DNA of 64,000 bases from Taenia hydatigena. Lineage: Eukaryota; Platyhelminthes; Cestoda; Cyclophyllidea; Taeniidae. The notes under the pieces are model-generated. The model was not told the DNA's origin, did no database searches, and saw nothing but the letters and a program-made list of their open reading frames with translations. This document shows, one piece after another, positions 1 through 12,090 of the stretch (within the stretch, counting starts at the first letter, position 1; every line of letters begins with the position of its first letter). The position numbers and the translations under genes are program-made. The stretch covers positions 7,033,873 through 7,097,872 of the forward strand of contig JADWOT020000001.1 of assembly GCA_036345935.2 (NCBI GenBank), given 5' to 3'.

Positions 1-1822
1 ATGAACCGGTTTCGTGCGAACGGACCTTCATGTTTAACTGCTAGAACAAACACAAACTCACATTTTTGCATTCACTGGTGCGCTAGAGGCCAAAATGAGG
101 AGCAGGGAACTACATCCTGCAATTGTTGAACTAGCTACCAACTCCTAACAGATTTGCCCACACGTGTAGCGTAAACGACTAAGGTTCCCTCGTCTCAACT
201 TCATGCCTTTCAAAAACACTTATTGTGCGACCTCAAACCTTACCTTATAATCGCCTGGAATAGTTCGAAAGCCTTTTACATGCGCACTAATGAAACGCGT
301 AACGAATAGGAAAATCCGAAAAGATCCCACACCTACCAACAATAGCAAAGTTGACCGCACTGCAACAAAGCTCCTACGCCACAAAATGACATTGTCGATA
401 CAATTAATAAGTTAAATCAGATAAAAGAATTCGAGTACTTTACCACAGGCACTGCAGAAACAACGAACGCAGCAAACCTACAAATCCCTAGCCAAACTTT
501 CATGCCAATCTATACTATGGCACACACATAAGTCAGACAAATAACAATACCTTTATGACTGATCCTCACATACCTGTTTTCTTTAACACAACGTGCAAAC
601 CAAGTACAGAAGAGGCAATCGCACCAAATCCCAGCTTTCATATGCACCGCTGGACAAATGCAAAGACGATTTGCTTAACGAAAAGCAAAGTATAAAAACG
701 TATTGCTATGAACCTCAAAACTTCAACCTGTCAACATGTTGAATAAAATTACACAATTTATAAAACGCTAGCAGTACTCGGGCTTATTTTGGCAAACACC
801 ACTTTCTTATTAATAGTGTCGCGTACAAAACCAGCAAATCTGCATTAAACGCACACTTCTTTGCCTTAGTCATTTGTAGACACTGATGTTAGCAACTTCT
901 ATATTACAACAGGGTCTGCGAGACAAGTGAAGCAATTTGGTTGATTTCTCTGTCAGTATGTTTAACGGTGTTAATAATTATTTAAATGGTGCTTCAAAGT
1001 GCCCTAAAGGATAACTCTAAAGGATTGCGAATAATTCTGTAAGGCAAGGTTGCCTCTTTCTGTGTATCATGACGATTTTGTTCGAATGCGTTGTTGAATT
1101 CGGTGTAATTACGGCTTAGTGTACCTGGCTTGCCGTGTGGGGGAGCTAGCCGCTTGGGGAAAACCGGGGTTATTATTCGCGTCGGATGGTTTGTTGTTTT
1201 ATAGGGATAAATATTGATTAGTGGAGCCTGGTTTGTAGAATAGTTGAAAGTCGACTAAATTTTCCTAGTCATTTTAGGTCCTATTTGGAAGTACTTGTAT
1301 TTACGTATACGTACTCATTTGTCTAATCATACATACGTTCATTTGTCAAGTTAACCACGAAGGGAACGAAGTTGCTGTTGTGGTTCTTTTGTTTTAAATA
1401 CAACGCAAAATCACGTTAATTTATTATGCCGCCCAGTGGTCTGAGCGACTAATTCAGGTTGTTCTGGCAATGTTTCAAATGGCTTGTTATTTTAATAACG
1501 GTAAATCTTGACAGCTGAGGCCCCTTTTGTCGAATACAGGTGGAACTGCACCTAGTATACGACTTCTGCTCTTGTTAAGGACGTTGCAGACCCTTATTTT
1601 GACGGACGCTTACTTTGTTTTGGTAGAGCGTTCGTCATGGGTGTGGATGTATTTTGACCAACACCAAATACGAATCCCACCTCTACCACTACGTTGAACT
1701 TTGCTCGTGAGGGAATGCAATCTCAATTTACGAATTGTTACAGTTCTGTTTTATGCATTGATATTTTTAATGTGCGCGTTTTTGAACATGGTTTTGCTTT
1801 TGCCTTCGATCTACAAGTCTTT
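1..1822. other. No supported gene
   Basis: A+T-rich sequence with only short open frames. I see no repeat, RNA gene or exon that I can support here. The far right end would be the 3' flank of the candidate gene on the - strand at 1823-3237. Confidence 0.5.
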
Positions 1823-3237
1823 TCATAATTGGTGCATAGCAAAAGCTGGATTGCCGAAGTTGTTATTTATACTGATGTCGGTAGATTGAGTTGCGCCTTT
1901 GGGACACTTCGCATTATAACTACTCGTTGACTTCCACATCACTGGTTGAGACCTTAGTACTTGGTTGTGTTGGCCTTTTCCTAATGCAGCGCACATGCAG
2001 GACCTCAGTGGCCACTTAATTGTAGGTTTAGTTTCGACATGAGTATGTGTCCGATTCTGACCCAGAAAAAAAGGAACGGGCTCTGGGAGATCTGGAGCTG
2101 TTTGTCTGGAAGGCCATAGTGGACTTTCATGCATTGAGAATAGCTGAGCTGAATTTTTAAGTGCCGCTTGAATTGGATTCGCTTTAGTGGGACTTTGACG
2201 GGGTAATTTGAAACGAGTTGTAGACAATGGACTTGTAGAACTAAAACTTACTTTATTGTCAGTGAAATCATGCGTAGCGTCTTGGTAAAAGTAACGTGGA
2301 TTTAAAGTGTGCATACGGTTGTGGCACTTTCATTCCCCAGTCGTAGATTGTTTGGGGTTGCAAAGGGAATGGAACAATTACTGACGTACTATTTTTGGCT
2401 TCCAAAAGTTTGGTGAGGATCGGCAGGCTTTGACGAAGTAGGATGTGCCGGTGAAGGCAGTGCATACGCTGGAGGAGGTGAGTAGACATGAGAAAGAAGC
2501 AGATGGGATGTGCGACGCGAAGGCGGATCAAGAGCCAACAGGCGGGATGCTTTGTTACCAGATGAAATATTGAATGAATTTAGTAAAAGTTTCCGCTTGT
2601 TACATGAAGCCTATCTCATGTTTGGTTTCACATTTGTGGAATTCTTTTGTTTTTTATTTGTATAGGAGGATAAGCGAGGAGCATAATGTGGAGGTATCGC
2701 GCGAAGTTGAGTTAATATGTGCACTTGGTGTAGGTAGTAGTGGTGGGTGGGTGGGTGCGCCAGTAGATTTCTGACTGTTCGGTTGGAAGTGCGGTCCTGA
2801 GATGGTTACTTAAATGGAAATCGACTTTATTGCAGACTGATGGCAGCGTGCTTGTGAGTTAAGACCATTGATACTAAACAATGTGACTAATTCCCGGTGT
2901 CATTAGTTGATGGAGGTCACTGGTAGATTGCGACTTCCACGGTTCCGAGTGGGCATGAGAGGTCACCTTCACTGCCCAGATGCTTTGGTGGTTGCATGTG
3001 GATGGCACTGTGGCATTCAAGAACCATGAGGAAGGGGAAAAGGGAGTGATAGATTTATCAGTGTGCACTGTGATATGAGTGCATGGAAGTGAAGTAGTTG
3101 GTGTTTGTTATTTACCGTATGAAAGTTGATGACGAGGATGATGAGGTCGGTAAAAAGCGGCTGGACGTTTGGTTCGGCACGTGCATGTGATGCAGATGGT
3201 GACTGGATGCACCGCTAGATCCCTTGCGAGTAGCCAT
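1823..3237 (-). CDS. Candidate multi-exon Ser/Pro-rich protein (model uncertain)
   Basis: Product unknown. Proposed exons on the - strand, in order: 3237-3116 (ATG, then a His/Ser-rich stretch ending in six serines; donor GTAAAT), 3007-2921 (acceptor CACAG, donor GTGACC), a possible exon starting at 2774, 2610-2390 (donor GTACGT), and 2240-1823 (stop TGA). The join 2390 to 2240 keeps phase and gives a long C-terminal tail rich in Ser, Thr, Pro and Gln with no recognisable domain. The exon starting at 2774 fits the phase of the one before it but reaches a stop at 2654 without a donor, so the middle of the model is unsafe. The last frame is open for 163 codons, near the upper limit of what chance would give. 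The frame is also open upstream of the ATG, so the true start may lie further up. It could be a disordered regulatory protein or not a gene. Confidence 0.3.
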
Positions 3238-3576
3238 TTTTGGAGTTGACTGTCTAGTCAAGATTAGGCCTGAGACTCTTAATTGACCATAGTTTGAATA
3301 ATTTGAATAATTTTCGAATTCGGTTCAAATTTTGTCTACTCATGTCTTCAACCGGTTTAGGTGCAACTCATTCATCATTTAGCTGATTAGAGGAATGCAT
3401 TTTACTTGGGAAAATCGTCTTAGTACAGACGAGGGGAATGACGCAAAGTACTCTGGATTCCGAAATGCCAAAGCATGAGATTATGCGTTATTTTTGCTAT
3501 GCTACCACATTTGAGCTTTTCATTCAGGAATAAGGCTTCACTCTAGGCTGAATCCCGTAACCTTAACAGCAGCCAG

Positions 3577-4144
3577 TTAATGCTAAAACCAAAGAGGCTT
3601 TGTTAGTTAAGAAGTCAGGAATGTTTCCACGTAAATACATAATTCCTTTCCTTACAGAAAAGGCCTTGTCCTCCATTTTTCTGTTTCTTGTGAACTGTAT
3701 CAGTGTAATTTTGTTCACAAGGCAGCATCGTGGCTTTCCGCATTCTTGCACTGCAAGGAGATGGAGCAGCGTAGACTAGTTCAGCCATTTTGCAGAACGC
3801 AGTGGCGCGGCATAAAGTGAAAGCAAGAATTCAGTAAATTTTGGACAGGAAAAGCATCAAACCCCTTTAGAGTAATGGTAATGAAAACATGCATAATTTG
3901 CTGGAAGATGACGCGATCTAGCCGCCATAAAACCACTGTCGCTCCCATCACTTTCACCAAACACTTTGTTCTCACCCACATTCCTGACTACTTCTTCAAT
4001 CTTATCAAGGCCTAGAACACATTGGAGGGATCTGTCTTTATCGTCGGCGCAGCCTTGGCCAATTGTCACAGCGACAGTAAAGGTGAGGTGTGAGGTGAAT
4101 GCGAGGAGAAGAAACAGATGGTTTAGAGTCGGTAATGATCTCAT
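3577..4144 (-). CDS. Candidate small secreted cysteine-containing protein
   Basis: Unknown product. Exon 1 (4144-3976) starts with ATG and encodes a typical signal peptide: a short polar start, then a hydrophobic core with LFLLLAF, with likely cleavage about 25 residues in. The acidic, cysteine-bearing segment after it includes GQGCADDKD. The exon ends with a good donor, G|GTGAGA, in phase 1. Exon 2 (3750-3656) follows acceptor CTTGCAG in matching phase and carries the motif CGKPRCC. It then either splices at GTAAGG to a tiny last exon at 3582-3577 (72-nt intron ending in TTTTAG) or reads on to a stop at 3563. The products would be about 89 or 117 residues with at least five cysteines. Small secreted proteins of this kind are common in parasitic worms, but I recognise no family. 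The secretion signal is the strongest part of the case. Confidence 0.35.
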
Positions 4145-4264
4145 GCTTTGCAACTGCAGAGCTAATACTGATTGTGTGAGGAACGCTTTGGGTAGCTCCT
4201 ATGGCGGCCTTTATAGGTGTCTCCGTAGATTCTGCTAGCGCTCGAACAGACTCCGTTTATCCTG

Positions 4265-4936
4265 CTATTGCTTAGATAACCATGCAATTGAACCATGATG
4301 CAATGCCGTGTGAATTAAGGGAATATGCTTGTAAAACACCTTGATAATTTGGTTTGCCATTCCAAACTGACGTTGCATGTCAAATTGCATTGCAAAGTCT
4401 AATGAAGTATTAAAAGTGGTTTTCGATGTCCTGCCTTCCAAGCTTGATGTGGGCAAGTCGTAGCCCCGCACTAGCTCGACCCTCTTGACTTCGGTAGTAA
4501 CGTGTGCCAACAAAATTTGAAAATATCACCCGATAAATAAATGATGCTTAGACCTTTAAAGCGAGTGCATTATTTTTGTGAACTTGATACAGTTCGACTT
4601 CGCACTGTCCTCCTCACTTTTTGTAAAGTGAAATGGATAAGATTTTCTAAATGAATTCATGCTTGGGATAACAATGTTAAGTCTGAAGTTGATAAAACGC
4701 AAAAACAATTGTTGCCAGTTTTTTTAATTCACTTGTTTCGTTGATGGCTTCAGCAAAATCTAGGAAGTGTAATGTTTACCAACACTTGACAGGTCTGTAT
4801 ATGCAAATCGTACAACGCCAGCATTTGTCACTGCTATCAGCCATCCATGTTTTGGTGCTAAAGAAGCAATCCTGTCCCAAACTTTAGCTCTGCGATCGGT
4901 TTTAACGTCACACAATACGTTTTTATCGTTATCCAT
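4265..4936 (-). CDS. Candidate two-exon protein, unknown function
   Basis: Exon 1 (4936-4780) opens with ATG and encodes 52 residues including RRAKVWDRIASLAPKHGW, then GVVRFAYTD. It ends at donor G|GTAAAC in phase 1. Exon 2 (4488-4265) follows acceptor ACCGAAG in matching phase and runs to a stop, giving 126 residues. Part of exon 2 is methionine- and glutamine-rich. The strand alternation in the first exon could suit a beta-propeller blade, but no repeat or signature is present. An acceptor-like TGCCCAG lies just upstream of the ATG, so exon 1 may be internal. Support is splice phase and composition only. Confidence 0.3.
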
Positions 4937-6342
4937 ATGTGGCTGGGCAGGGAAGCGTCACGCCTGGGAGGAAACAACAAGGAGATGAATTTATTTTGCG
5001 TCTGATGAAGTGCAATCTAGAAAGCTCTAGCTGACGACGCTAACTCTGTTATCTGATGTCGCTGTGCTCCTCACAACTAACGATTACCATGTCGTGAATG
5101 ATCAGGTGCATGGAAAGTCGACAAGACTGAAATACAAACTCTTCCCCTCAGCCATTGTCAGTCACTTACAAGTTTTTGGAGTGGATGTAATGTTGCCTCC
5201 CTGCTCATCACATTGTGACTTCGTCAGACGAAATGTTCAATCAGTCATCCTGTAATGTTCGTGGTGCAAAGCCACTAGTGGGCACTGGAAAACTTCATTA
5301 AACTATGAATGGGACGAAGAAGCTACCGTACAGCAGGATTAGAATTCCTTTTTTAAAGCTGTTTGCGACTACATTTAGCAGTGTGGAGGAAGTGCATATG
5401 CTATGGATGGATGAACCGCCGACTTTTCATAACAGATAGGCTGAGAATGACGTCTACCTTCGGCACCTATCCTAGTTCTGTGCTCTGCAAAAAGGGTATG
5501 AACAACGGAGGTGGCAGTAGTCGGAGTTTTATACCCATAACTGCATGAAGGCGTTGAAAATGTAAGCAACCTCGGATTTCGTGCCCTCTTTTACGAATCC
5601 GCTTTTAGACTAGCATTTCAACCTCCGCCTATAAACACGCGAGATAGTCAGCAGAAGTCCCATCTCCGAAATCAGCTCTGAAGCCGAGTCGGACGAAAGT
5701 CAAGATCCAGTAGGATTGTCAGGAGGGATCAGTGACTTTGAGGCCAAGTATCTCCTCAGTTGCACTGAAATTCAGAGACTGGCATGGCTGTCCTGTGGAT
5801 GTTTTTCTTTGGCACTCATTACTTTGTGATGACTGACGCAAGAGGTATATTATGTAAGACGCTGAGGATGCCGCCAAAGCGAAGCGAGTAGCTGTGTGAT
5901 ACAATGCTGGTTTAACTGCCTTGGCAAGGCAATACGATTTCGCCTCCAAGCAAAGTAAAACGCTTTTTTAATAGCGGGTGACTTTTCATTTGCAACACTG
6001 ATTAAAGATAATGAAAGTGAAATGCCCAAGTGCGTAAGAGCGTTTCTTTGATTGGATTAACGAGACTGTAAAAAAACCGACGATTATAACATTGTCGCGA
6101 CAAGTCAGAAAACATTTAGGTTTGAAGGCGAGTTAGAATGGTATTTTTGGTCCTTTTTATTTGTACACGTATTTTTTAGTTTTTGTGGTACTTCCACATG
6201 CTGACAGAGTAAATTTACGTCAGCAACATGGTGCTTATCGATGTATTCGCATCTTCGTGATTTTACTCAATCTACCAAGCCCAAACATCTTGCGATCATT
6301 CCTCAAGATGGCTTTAAAATACCTCACTAAGTAGAAATGCCT
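4937..6342. other. No supported gene; weak open frames
   Basis: A 76-codon - strand frame at 5719-5949 and a 64-codon one at 5375-5569 have protein-like composition but no convincing splice context or start. Nothing else seen. Confidence 0.4.
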
Positions 6343-6834
6343 TCAGTAAGAATTGGTGTGTGAGTCGTTCTCATAGTGACTGACACTTCCGCTTGATGGA
6401 ATTCGGCGATTGCCGATGTACCGAGTTATGGCGTAGAGTCTTTCAATAAAGTCGCATTCTCTATCGAAAACAATCATCGTTGCCTTTGGGAAAATGTTGC
6501 AGCAAAAGGCATTGATGAAGGCCCTCACCTGTCTCAAAAGGTTAAGTGTGAGAAAGAAACCGAGAAGGGGGATATAATGGGAGGGACATAACGGAATGAG
6601 GAGGAGGAGGAGGAGGAGGAGATTTAAAAACTTACCACTGGTAGAATAGACAACCGCATCCCCATCATACACAAAGACACATTTGTTCGAAGTAATTTCT
6701 CTACTTGTGCTGTCTCTCATCGCTTCTACTTCTACCTCCAACTCAAATAACTGGAGAAGTGGGGTGTTGGTAAATGCATACAAACAAATATATTCGAGTG
6801 CTTTGCCAATGAGAATAAACCTGAAAAGAATCAA
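6343..6834 (-). CDS. Candidate exon(s) in a 163-codon open frame
   Basis: The clearest part is a possible internal exon, 6750-6636. It has a strong acceptor (CCACTTCTCCAG) and donor G|GTAAGT, and encodes an acidic stretch followed by KCVFVYDGDAVVYSTS. The downstream 107 nt look like an intron: pyrimidine-rich, with the (CTC)n tract on this strand, a branch-like CTTAAC and a terminal ACAG. Splicing to 6528 in that phase gives a stop after about 22 codons. The unspliced frame instead continues through a leucine-rich segment to a hydrophilic tail ending at 6343. So either the intron is not used or the second exon is read in the shorter frame. No family recognised. Confidence 0.28.
   Translation of the reverse strand: MILFRFILIGKALEYICLYAFTNTPLLQLFELEVEVEAMRDSTSREITSNKCVFVYDGDAVVYSTSGKFLNLLLLLLLLIPLCPSHYIPLLGFFLTLNLLRQVRAFINAFCCNIFPKATMIVFDRECDFIERLYAITRYIGNRRIPSSGSVSHYENDSHTNSY
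6598..6622. repeat. (GAG)n microsatellite
   Basis: About eight GAG/AGG triplets. On the - strand this is the CTC tract that forms the pyrimidine run of a possible intron and, if unspliced, a run of leucines. Confidence 0.85.
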
Positions 6835-9800
6835 GACAAATTGCTTGAACGTTATCAGAAATCACGATTTATTTGCTTTTGGCGAATTGAGGAAGGCTAG
6901 GCCTAACAGGCAAAGAATCTGGGGTGTGGCTGAATTTTTTCCAAGTCCTCCCTGTGCGGTGGCCTGAATGGAGGAGTAGTCTGGCACATTGGGACCGGAC
7001 CACAACAAGTACAGGACATGAACGAGGTCTAACGGCACATCACGTGAGTGGGATGTGGGCGGTGATGGCACTGTGGGGCTTGCCCATCTTGCTGATGTGC
7101 GGTGGGACAGAGGCCCACCATTCACTTATGTGCCGCTGCAGAAATGCTGTACAACAAAATACGCTTGACGAATCGACTCAAACGGAAGGGTAGGCGTAGA
7201 CAATTCAGGTCTTAGGTCCTGTTAATCAACTATCAGAAGTCGAGACACCAACACGTCAATTGAGTGAAGGTGGGGCGTGAAGGCTAAGGAAAAGGAAGTA
7301 GGGGCCTTTTCAATGACTGTGTACAACTTACTAAGTGTGGATCGCTAAATATACTCGCCGTCATAATGTGCTTAATCAAAGAAGGGATCGACGCATCTGA
7401 CGCACTCTCTATCGAAAGCCTAGGCACTTTAATTACATCACTTGACCTCAGAAATCAAACCAGATCGGCATCATCTCACCTAAAATTGACCGGTATTGAT
7501 AGTGTGTTGACCAGTTTCTTCTTCACCGGCGTCAAAAGAAGCGCATAGCGATGAGTACGTCGGCGCTACAAATGCCATCAAAATAGCAGTCTTCGGCAGG
7601 TTGTGCCAGCGCATTTGAGTAACCTTTGCAGAGGCAGATGGAATCAGCTTGTCAATGACGACCTGATTACGTTGTACTGTTTTAGGTTTTGTGTTGTAAA
7701 GCATTGCAACTTAGTAAAGTTGAATGCAGTATGAGAAAACCTGGACAGAAATCGCAAGTGCAGATCTTCGACCTAATCGGCACGATTAACACACTCAGTA
7801 GGGTGTGCAGAAGAAGAAAACCAATGCTCTTTAGGAGGTGCTTACGAATGCATGCAAATTACCGTTGTCGGGCACACCTTTGTGGGCTCAAATGCAGCCA
7901 AGCCATCGTTGCCTTCGCAACGAGGCGACGATCGTCACCTTATGTTGAGGCTAAAATGGAATCCATTATAGTGATTTGAATTCGTCATAAGGTAATAGGT
8001 GATGTCTCGGTAAGTGCGTAGCACCTTACTGCAGCTCTACCTTAGTAAAAATATCCACCCAAGTTTAAAAGCACTCCAAACATACTATTAAGGCTAACTG
8101 TAAGTTGAGGATAAAATCCTAGCACCTTTGATTGGAACAAAGATCATAGAGTAGCTAGGGCCTGCTCTTACATGCTGTAATCATGATAGACGCTTTGTAG
8201 TTCATTTATCCCCAATGTAGGACCTATTTTCCCACTTCCAAAACCTTCAGCATGTATTGCATTAACATGTTGTGCAGCGACAAAACTGCCATTCTGCAAT
8301 TAATTGAACCCGGAGCCCAATTGGTGTCTTCTCGTTTGTCGGTGTGCCCTCCGAATCCTAACAGTAATTCAAGCTCTCCCATGTCGATCAATACGCTGAT
8401 GCTGCCGTGTGATACTACTTTGCACGCCTTCAGTAGTGTCATTTGAGAGAAGTCCAAATCCTACCACAAGTGTCGACAGCACAGGGCATCAAGTGCGTCA
8501 TGATGGTAAATATCATCCTGACATTCAACTGCAAAACAAAGCTTAACAGTGAGTAGATTTCATGGGCACAAAGGCAGCATACCACTGTTACGTACCCTAG
8601 TGCATGTGAAACTCAAATCTAGTTCTATCATTTCCCCAGCCCACTAAGCAAGGGAGGAAGTAGTCAATTAGACAGTCAGTCGATGCACTAAGTTGTTTTT
8701 GTCATTTGAGCTTTGACTATTATGCTAAGCATTCTCTGCGTGGTGATGATGAGCGACACTGCGAAGTTTTTTATAGCACTAGAGACACCACGCATATTTG
8801 CCCCTAATACCTCCTCTTTGTATGTAGACAGTGAAATCGGACTTATCCTCGAAGCATTCAGGCTAGGTGTGAAGTCTGACCGTAGGGGGCAATTGCATTT
8901 GGCGAGCCTCACTTCGTGACTTCATAGACACCGATGAAGGGAAGGCGGGTCCCGTTCTAATCAGTGCCTCTTGTCAACTTTCCTTGCAGAAGATTACTCT
9001 TGAATGGACCAGTGCCAGTCACTTATGCTTTCGCTTTCGAATGATGATACCGATGTCTTTGCTACTGACGCCCAATTGAGATGCTCTACATCCGCCATCA
9101 AACCCATCATCGCCCACTCAAGGTAAGTGTCCACCATAACCTAAAGTCCTACATTCCTCTTCTGCCTGCTATTGCACATTCAAGTGGAATTCAAAACACA
9201 ATGATGAGGAGAGTGACACAATGCAGAGGAAACAAAGGCAAATCAAGTGATGAGGTAATAATTTAGTGACACATTGCGTTGTAGTTGGGTGATGTGTATT
9301 ACATTCCATGTGCTGGTACTGCTGCATCTTCCTTACTTACTGTTACACTCGGACGTGTGCAAGTGACTTGATTCGGTCTTTTGAGACCACTGTTTCCATT
9401 TGAGCTTGTGTGGACCATGAACACTTTGTTTGGCTCTCTGTTTAACCACTTGCATTTTCAAAAGATTTTGACAAATGGATTTGAGGCACTTGAGCTCTAA
9501 GTAGAGATACTGTTCTATTAAAAGCTGTCGAGAGCGTTGAACATGGATCTGCCTTGCTTCACATAGGAAATGTTGAGCCGTTCTTACTACCCTCGTTGCT
9601 TCCCTTCAAGTTGCCACATTTGTCATAGAAAACATTTGAGCATAATCAACCTATGGAATTGTATATCATGCATATAACAAATTGGCATGCGCCTCTTCTT
9701 ATGAAACACATGCGTGTTCAATACCGCGACTTCAAGGGAAAGCACAAGACTTAACCTCTTTACTGAACACTATAGCAATACATACGAATTCCCAAAAAGG

Positions 9801-11263
9801 AAGTATCCATGATTTCTCTTCTATCATACCATAGAGTAGGCAACGACTCGTGTAATGGAGTACATAGAATGCGGCATAGCACTATTAGACTATGGATAGT
9901 GTGAGCTATACCAGTAGTGGGGCCAAGACGACACACTTCTGGAATTGAATAAGAAGTGACTTGCCCGAAGAATGAACAACCGACTTTTGCGTCTGATCCT
10001 ATCCAAAGATAAAATGAAACAAAACATAAATAACCAAGAGTTTTCACGAAATTTGGATGCATGCATTTGCTTAGTGATAGATTTAAATTCAAAATGTTCC
10101 ATGAAATTTAGTCACATGGTCATGTATTTTAAGCAAAATGTTAAATATGTTGCTTAAGAACAAAAATGAACATGAAAAAAGGTTTGCACTTTTTAGGGCA
10201 CGATTCAACTTTGAATCGCATATTTTGCTAAGTGAAACAATTTTTTAAGTTAATCAATTTGCTTATCGCCTTCAAGGTTATAAGCGGTAACTGCTTTCTG
10301 CTTTGTTGCTACACTACAATGCCGTGGCTTTGGTAAATGTGAGCCACATATTCTTAAGACTTAGCACAATTACTGGAGATGACTTGGTGAAAATGACTTT
10401 GCCATGTGTGAATTTCACAAGAATGTAACGCGTCTGAGTGTGGGATAATTTGCGAAGAATGTGCTCTTCGAGGATTGATGTGGAATCGAAATCCTGCTGT
10501 TGGCATTACTTCGCACGAAACCCAGGTAAGGCTAAATTACATTGCATACTTTCTTAACATGCTTCTAATGCATAAAATCATCTTTACTCCTTATTCTTAT
10601 GATTTTAATCATTGATACACAGTAACATTGCTCCATGCAAAATGCTACAATGTTCGCATCTGCACATTATGCTTAGAATATTCGTAGATTTTAGTTGCTT
10701 GTCAGCTGCAGTGTTGCAGTCAGAAGCCTTTGAGACAAAGAAAGAGAGGACTTAACCACGAAAGATCTATCCATTTGCGTTCCACCACCATCGAATACAT
10801 CTGAATGTGATTGTGTTGTTACTGGTGGTTAAGGTCAATGCATGTTCAAGGTAGTACACGTGTGAAACAACGGCAAATTAGCCCTAAGCGCTGTGCTCCA
10901 TGCTTTGGAAGCGATCCTGATAAGGCTCCGGCTGATGGCTTACTACGGTACCAAAAAGCAAAGTCTCCTGTTAAACTACATCATTTTGTCTTACAACTGT
11001 GCAATGGGTGTAATTTGACTATTATAGCAGAAAAGATTCGAATGCTAACTTTACTATGCTACATGTTTTAATCTAAAACTAATTTAGATTAAGTATCAAA
11101 TGTTAGTTTACTTCCGTTCCAATGAAGTGCAGTTCCATTGTGAGACTTCTAATAGTTAGGAATGACCGCATTGCAATGCGAATGATCTCGATACGAAAGC
11201 TGAGCTAGCACGAGCACATAGCTGCAATCTATTTACTTGGTTTTATTTGTAACTATTCAATGT
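6835..11263. other. No supported gene; strand-ambiguous open frames near 8.2-8.9 kb
   Basis: At 8224-8457 and 8688-8919 both strands are open for 64-78 codons and both look protein-like, so I cannot assign a strand. The + strand copy of the first has a good acceptor-like sequence (AAAACCTTCAG) just before 8251. The rest holds only short frames and A+T-rich sequence. Confidence 0.35.
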
Positions 11264-12090
11264 TGTACTCAACTACGATATTTTTCGTGTTTTACGGTAA
11301 GAACTTAGACCTGGTTGATAGTTGAAGGGCCCATTTTGGCAAAGATAGCTGCAATAATACAAGTCTGTGGAGCTGCGCCACATTCTATTCACTTAGCTTC
11401 CCAGTGTATCAAAATTATACTATAGCAGCTTGCTCAACTCAGTAAATACGGCAGTTTTTGTATTAACGTGTAAAGATTAGGCATTAGCCGATGCTAAGAG
11501 CACCAAAGTTGACGCGAAAAGTTATAGTGCACGGATGCGCACACTCAAAAAATCGGGTTCCTTTGTGTTTAGAAGTGACTTAACTATAGAGCCGAATACA
11601 TGTTTTATTATAAAAGTGATTATAGCAGGGGAACAAGGCAAAACATTTTTCTCTCCCTTTTGATCCTAAATTGATCAGAAATAAACTGATTATCCTGCTT
11701 CCTCCTGTAATTGCTTGAGGCATTCCCTGCTACAAAAGTTGACAATTTTGGTGTGCCCAATGTAAAGGAAGCCCATTTTGGCAAAGAAAATTGAGATAGC
11801 ACAAGCATGTGCAACTTTACTCCAGAATCTATCCATATTAGGACTTAGTAGCAGAATCGTTGCTGTAATTGCTCGTGGCTGTTCACACTTAACGATCCCA
11901 CCATTTGGGTGTTGCCAAAGCATAATGACCATGTTTTGGCGAAGAAATCAGGAATAGCAGAGGCAGGGGCCTTTTTTTTATTTTGGCCCTTATTGTCTCA
12001 AAATAGATCAAAATCTTATATGAGTGGCTCATCCCCTCCTGTAAGTTCTTGTTATAAAACTGGGCAATGTAGGTATGATCGATGTGTAGG
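11264..12090. repeat. Degenerate tandem repeats, about 158-176 bp spacing
   Basis: The segment CTGTAATTGCT (11705) recurs at 11863 and, altered, at 12039. In the first two copies it is followed by a block ending in a form of CCATTTTGGCAAAG (11772; diverged at 11929). A further copy of that last block lies at 11330. The copies are strongly diverged, so this is an old array or a set of nested element fragments. No coding sequence conserved between copies is evident. Confidence 0.5.
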
